Origin: Marisa cornuarietis
Taxonomy: Eukaryota; Mollusca; Gastropoda; Architaenioglossa; Ampullariidae
Assembly (NCBI GenBank): GCA_004794655.1
Contig: SMMW01000524.1
Span: forward strand, 124,001 to 188,000
Direction: 5' to 3'
Length of the DNA: 64,000 bases
This document shows, piece after piece, positions 38,901 to 44,900 of the stretch; the first letter of the stretch is position 1; the number at the start of each line of letters is the position of its first letter. The notes under the pieces were generated by a model. It did no database searches. It saw only the letters and a program-made list of their open reading frames with translations, and was not told the DNA's origin. Position numbers and translations under genes: made by a program.

Positions 38901-41900
38901 TGGTCTACTCACAGCTACATGTAAGTCCCCATTGTCCATGATCTTGTAACGGTCTCCAGACAAAAGCTGAGACCCTTTGTACCAGACCACACTAGGCTTG
39001 GGCTTGCCCGTCACCTGACAAGGAATTGTGACATTCCTTTCTTTTGCCACCTTCTGCTGGGTAGGCTCTTTGGTAATAGCAGGTTGAACAGCTGGTTAAA
39101 AGACAAACAACCTCCCCTCTGAATTCAATCACTGCATAGAGAGTTCTTGTTTCAGTAGCATTATTTTTTAAACAAGGTGAAGAATTTTAGTCAAATACTT
39201 TCTGCAAAGTACTCGAGAGACAAAATTGAGAGGCAGAATTAGTTTATCTTAAAGATGCATTTGGCAAATGATATTTTGTCAAGCACCAGTTTACCACACT
39301 TACCAAGAACTTGCATGAAAACATCTGCCCATCGGTAGCCAAAGACATTAGACACATTACACTGAATCACTTGTGAATCACTCTGTGTAACATTGTAGAA
39401 TATCAATGCATTTCTTCGCACTTGCCTGTTGCTTGCTGGTGGTGCATCTAAAATAGAGGACACATTCATTATGAATGTATTTATCCAAATAATTTATCAT
39501 TGCTGCAAAATGTTCAGCCATAAAATTTATGACAAAGAAATATTAATACTGAGCTGAGAAGCTGTCTCTGTAAAAATATATCATGCGGTATATCTAAAAT
39601 AAGATTCTTGTTGTATATCTAAAATATGATTCTCGTTGCTGTGGTTCATTGAAAAGGAAGATGGGTGCCACCATGTCCAGAGACAGGTCCATGGATATTT
39701 ACAGCCAAAGAAACATCATGCTGGATTGGCTGAGGTGCACATCAACAACAACCATGCACCTTACCAGGAGGCTCCAGGGTTGGGGGTAAAAAGTACTACT
39801 GGAACCAAAGCAGATATCAAGTTAAGAGAAGGAACATCTATTGGTACGTGGAAAATCCATAAATTACACCAGTGCAGCAAAGTAAAACAGCTTCCCCATG
39901 AGACAGAATCATACTACTAGTGGGACACTGTGAGACTGAAGGAGGTCAGATGGCCAGGATTTGGAGAGACAGCAACAGAGGCCACAAACTCTAGTACAGT
40001 GGGAAAGACACCAGACACAAGCATGGTGTGGGCTTCTTCGTACAGAGGAAGTGGTTAGATGTACACCCACATCCAGCAGGCTGATCTACATGTGTCTCTG
40101 CCATGCCTCACAATATCATCATTGTCGAAGTAAATAATAATAATGTAGATTTATACAGCACATTTCTCTACTATACTGCAGACTCAATGCACTTTACAAA
40201 CACTATCTGACTACAAAACACTGAAAGCAAACATTCAACCAATACAAAAATGTATATAATACACATACTGACTACACAGACCAAAACATGTCAGCAAGAA
40301 ACCGGCTAGAGACACAACAACAGACATAAAAGGATATGGAATAATCTGCGCATGAAGCATGCCAGGAGTTTGGCATAGGAAAGGACTGGTAGACTGCGAG
40401 TAGGAAAAGATGAATTTGAGAAGAGATCTGTTCAGATATCTGACTTGAGGTTGCATAGGAAACCCAGCAAAAAATATGGAACAGTCACAGTACGCACTAT
40501 CTCGACACCAGAGATCTGTACATCTCTCAAGACTCCAAGTGGTAACACGTTCCAATGGTGCCAGAGACATGAGACTGCAGAGAACATAGCTGTCAGTTCC
40601 AACTTTCACAAGGATGAGTGGCATAACAGTTGCATATGTTCTGATCTCCAAGCACAGAGACAACTAAGTGGAAGAATTTTACCAACAGTTAGACAAGGTC
40701 ATTAAGGCAGTACTGAAAAGGACATCCTTGTTCTACTTCGTGACTAGAACGCCAAGGTTAGCCCTGAAGCCCATCAACAATAGGAAGAACGGTGGGAAAT
40801 CTGACCTTGGCAAAACCAGCGACAGGGGGACTTACATCGATTCACACGCACACTTCTTAGCCAACATATTACATCACACAAGAAATCAAGGCCAGCAACT
40901 TGGCACTCACCACATGGCGTGGCCCATAACTAAATCGACTTCATCCAGCTGCCTAGATGCTTTAAATCCAGCATCAACAAGGCCAAGACAAGGATATATT
41001 CAGGTGCTGACAGAGGCAACGTCCAAGTTGAAGCCGAGGATAAAACTCAAGCATCCCCTAAATTTTCTTTGATTTGGAGAAGCTGCATGACCCAAATGTT
41101 GCAGAAATCTTCAAGGAAAGGGTTGAAGGTAAATTTGCTACACTGAACGTTGTGGACTGTGATGTAGACACCCTAGCTGACATCAAAGACAATGGTGTGC
41201 TGTCCGTGGACACGGGGGACTAGGCTAGTCCCATAAGAGTCACAAGTAATCATTTTTTTATTTGACGATATTTTAGCATAAAGCGTTTTAGAATTATTGA
41301 AAAGCGCCGGTTAAAAATGCGTCTTGCCTCTCTTCAAACCGTCGCACCACCAAGCGCCTGCTGCACTCAGGGAACTAACCGCAGTCGCTACCGCGTTTCG
41401 TCTGCTGTTGAATAGAGTAGACCATGTGGTCTGAGGACCAGCTGGCTCACTACTGGTCCCCTTTTACCTTCAGTGCCTGTGTTAGCGCCAGCTTGTCCTG
41501 GGTGTGAAGTTACGTGCGAAGTTTCTACTAAAGATCGACAGGAATCCGTGGTTGCACAGTCACAATCTCCAACCTAAGTTTTTTTAGTGCATTTTGGTGT
41601 CCAGTGAGCGTCATCATGAGCCCGCGATGGCTCAGTGCAACCTTGCTTTCAATCAGTCTTTGCCAGCTATAAAACTTGCTATGGCGCTAAGCTCAACGAC
41701 GTTTAAACATTATGAAGAGCTGCATACAGTTAATGGTGACAGGAAAAATAACTCAAGACCTCAAACTAATGACAGGTTAAGGTGAAATAAATGATTGTTT
41801 AAAACAACCGAGACGATGTAGCCTGTTACATAGGTTAGTTTACACACAACAACAGCAATGTCTCTGTGCTGTAGTGGTTACGCACGGCGCCTTTCCTCAG

Positions 41901-44900
41901 AAAGGTATTGCGTTCGAATCCTGAGTGTTTTTGTTTTGGGATTTTTTTTTTTTTTTTTGTTCTCAAATATGACGAATTCTCTGTCAAGTCTTTCATGAAG
42001 ACCCACTGATTACTAAGAGAAACCATATAATCTCTCTGTGTAAAGTCATATCGGTAGACACCTAATTTCTACTATCATACATTGATATCGAAATATAGAT
42101 ATTTTAGACTCACAGGTGATAGAAATTGCTTTAGCTTAGTAATAACAGTTATTGCGTTTGAAAGAGGATATTTTTATTTTTTACATAGCATGCAATCTAA
42201 AATACTTAACAGGTTATATCGTCTCGCTTGTTTTCGACTATTTCCCCTTTCTAATATCATTTAACGCTTATATATGGTGTCTACAAAATTATCTGGTATT
42301 TTCACATAAATCATTATCTTATAATCAACATTATTATAAAACCTGATTTGTTCGTCGATTACTTGTATTACTATTTACGTAGTACGAGATACATATTGAG
42401 GCAGCAAGAGAAATTCAGGAAAACGCGCAGCTTACCGACCTCCCCACCCAGCTCCCACCCCCCCATCCCAGTCCCCTATAGCTGGTCCCCAGTGGGAAAT
42501 CTCACCGCACTCCACTGATCAAAAAGGTGCCACTGTCAACAGCCCAGGAAAAGCTAGAGCATAGAAAGAAGAAGAAACAACATCCTAGATCTCTGACACC
42601 AAAGAAGGGCCTTGAAGAGAGAAAGGAAAAGCAAACCCAAAACATCTTCCAAATACAAAGAAGTTAATTGGACCATCAGGAAAGGGATGAAGGCAGATTG
42701 GGAGAACTGGATCAAGGGCTAATGGCAGACCATAAAGGAGGGAATGTCACGGGGTGACAGAAAAAAAGATCTATGCATTACCTCAGTTATTGAAGACAGC
42801 AATGGCCATCCTCCCACCAAAGCACTACTGTATTCTTTCAACATACTGAACATTGCAAAAGATCTGTACAACTTCAAGCTGAAAACAGATGCTAACAGCA
42901 TTCAAAACAACCAGACTAGAACCAGTGAATCTGCAGATATACAAAAAAATGGAAGCACAATGCACTAAACTTGTATCCTTGTACAATGAATTTGCTCAGA
43001 TGTCATCTGCAGCAGGGTGGTTCCATAACCTGGTGGTCAATGTCCTCGACTGTGGAGCAGATAGTTGCTTTGAGCGCTGCTTAGGGCTGAAAATGCTCTG
43101 CCTTTCTCAACCAGAAATGTGTACCCAATTATATCAAACAAAATAAAGATCACAAAAAGAGAAGGTTGGGAATCAGCTGTTAAGTAACTCACTCTCAATG
43201 GGGATGCCATTAATATACCACTGGATGTCGGGTTGAGGATCTCCCTCAGCATCACAGAAGATGGTGACATTGTCTTCCACACCCACCTCCATATCTTGAG
43301 GCATTTTTGTCCACTTTGGTAAGGCTGAGACAAAAATAAATAAATAAAATAAACAAAAACAAAAAATAACTAACACTCCATTAACTCAAGAACTGTGTAG
43401 CTGATAGATTTTACAGCCACCAATAGCTGATAACAACTTTAACCTAATATTTTGCAGTGTTCAGGCAAAGATGCTGGGCATTATATGCTACCTTTGCAAA
43501 CTAGATTGTTTAATCTGCCAAGCAGGTCTGCAAGAACTGAATACCAGGTTATCAGTGTCAGATTTTATATAACGATCTTTTTTTTTGCTTTAGTTAAAAA
43601 AACAAAAAGGACAAGAAAATGTAATATTACATTTAACCGTCAGGGTAAAAGTCTGTTTTACAGGGTCGTTCTTGACAATGTTACGGCCTGAGCACTCATA
43701 CATTCCAGCATCTTCAGGTTTAACATTCTTAATGCTGAACTCATGTTTGTGAGAGGTCTCAGACATGCGTGCATCATCCATTGATCCATGACCAACACGT
43801 CTCCAGCTAACTGTTGGAGCTGGGCTTAAAAAAAAATTAAACATCATTTGTTAGGAAAAGATGACATAAAAATATTACTTGTTCGGAAAAAAAATTACAA
43901 CACTGAGGATAAAAACTTATAGAGTCTGTGAAATATCTCAATAACAGTTAATTAAAGAACTCTGGCAATAATAACACACTATATATGAAGTCAAATTCTC
44001 CTAACTTCAAATAATAATATATATGCTGAAAACTATAGCAGTCTTGGAAACAAATATCACTCTATTTATAATACAGTGGCATAGGAAGATGCTCAGCATT
44101 GGTGGGGGGGCAAACGCCATGCTGACAGTGAACGATGTTCACATTCTTGCCTCCTCTGTATCTTTTTTAATGGGGCAACTGCCTCTATTGCACCCCTGGT
44201 TCCTATGCCACTGTAATATTACTAATATGTATTAATGCCATTAATTTTGTTTCCACTTATTTGGAATACTCATTTATAGCCTCTAACACTGTTATTGCTC
44301 TTTAAAGAAAACTACACACTCAACAAGAACTGTTAAACAGCTTTCAGTTCTGCTGAAAAGATAAATGAAAGAAACCCACTATCCAGCAATGATGCATTTG
44401 AATTTTGCTCTCTCTCCTTCCAGGGCCACTACTTCTGCAGGTGAATGCCACGTCATGTTCGCAGGCATGTTGTTCATACTGCCTGTGTCCACAAACAAAC
44501 TCTCTTGATTAACTCATTGTTGATGGCCTACTGAGAATTTGGATAAGATAACACTTTATTTGTCCCAGAGGGCAACTCAGGCAATTTATTCCACTTTTGT
44601 CATAGTTTCCCTAAAGTAGCAGAAGTTCTTGAATACATTTTTGTTTTCAAAATAACCATAAGTTCAGATGCTGGTCAGCAGCAAATTCTCAGACCCTACT
44701 GAAATCTTCATTTCAGTAGGTCACGACTTGAGTTAGTATACATGAGCAGAACATATGAAATCCACTTTCACCTTTCCCATATTACTTCATTGTATAAAAA
44801 CAAAACTTTGATATTGAGTTCCTGACAAGGAAAGAACGAAAATATTTATGATAAATGTCAGCACATTCTGTGCAAAAAAAAGTAATTTATTATTTAACCA

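Larger units (their letters stand above)
39815..43150 (+). mobile_element. Dead LINE (endonuclease to pre-RT), broken by insertions, antisense to neuroglian
   Basis: Plus-strand remnants occur in the order expected for one LINE. At 39830-39920 is the endonuclease start (IGTWKIHKLHQCSKVKQL, compare IGTWNVRTL). At 40650-41220 come an EEFYQQLDKVI-like helix, a TWHSPHG...IDFI block and the GKFATLNVVDCDVDTL linker. At 42510-42780 is the AQEKLEHRKKKK to ADWENWIK-type linker. Stops and shifts are frequent. Two insertions interrupt it: a minus-strand LINE piece at about 40135-40575 and a 1.3-kb block at 41214-42490. No RT core remains. It sits in the intron between exons 7 and 8. Confidence 0.72.

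Noticed and set aside
41860..41930. A functional tRNA gene
   Set aside because: Boxes A and B are present, but the acceptor and T stems do not pair, and it lies inside an inserted repeat block.
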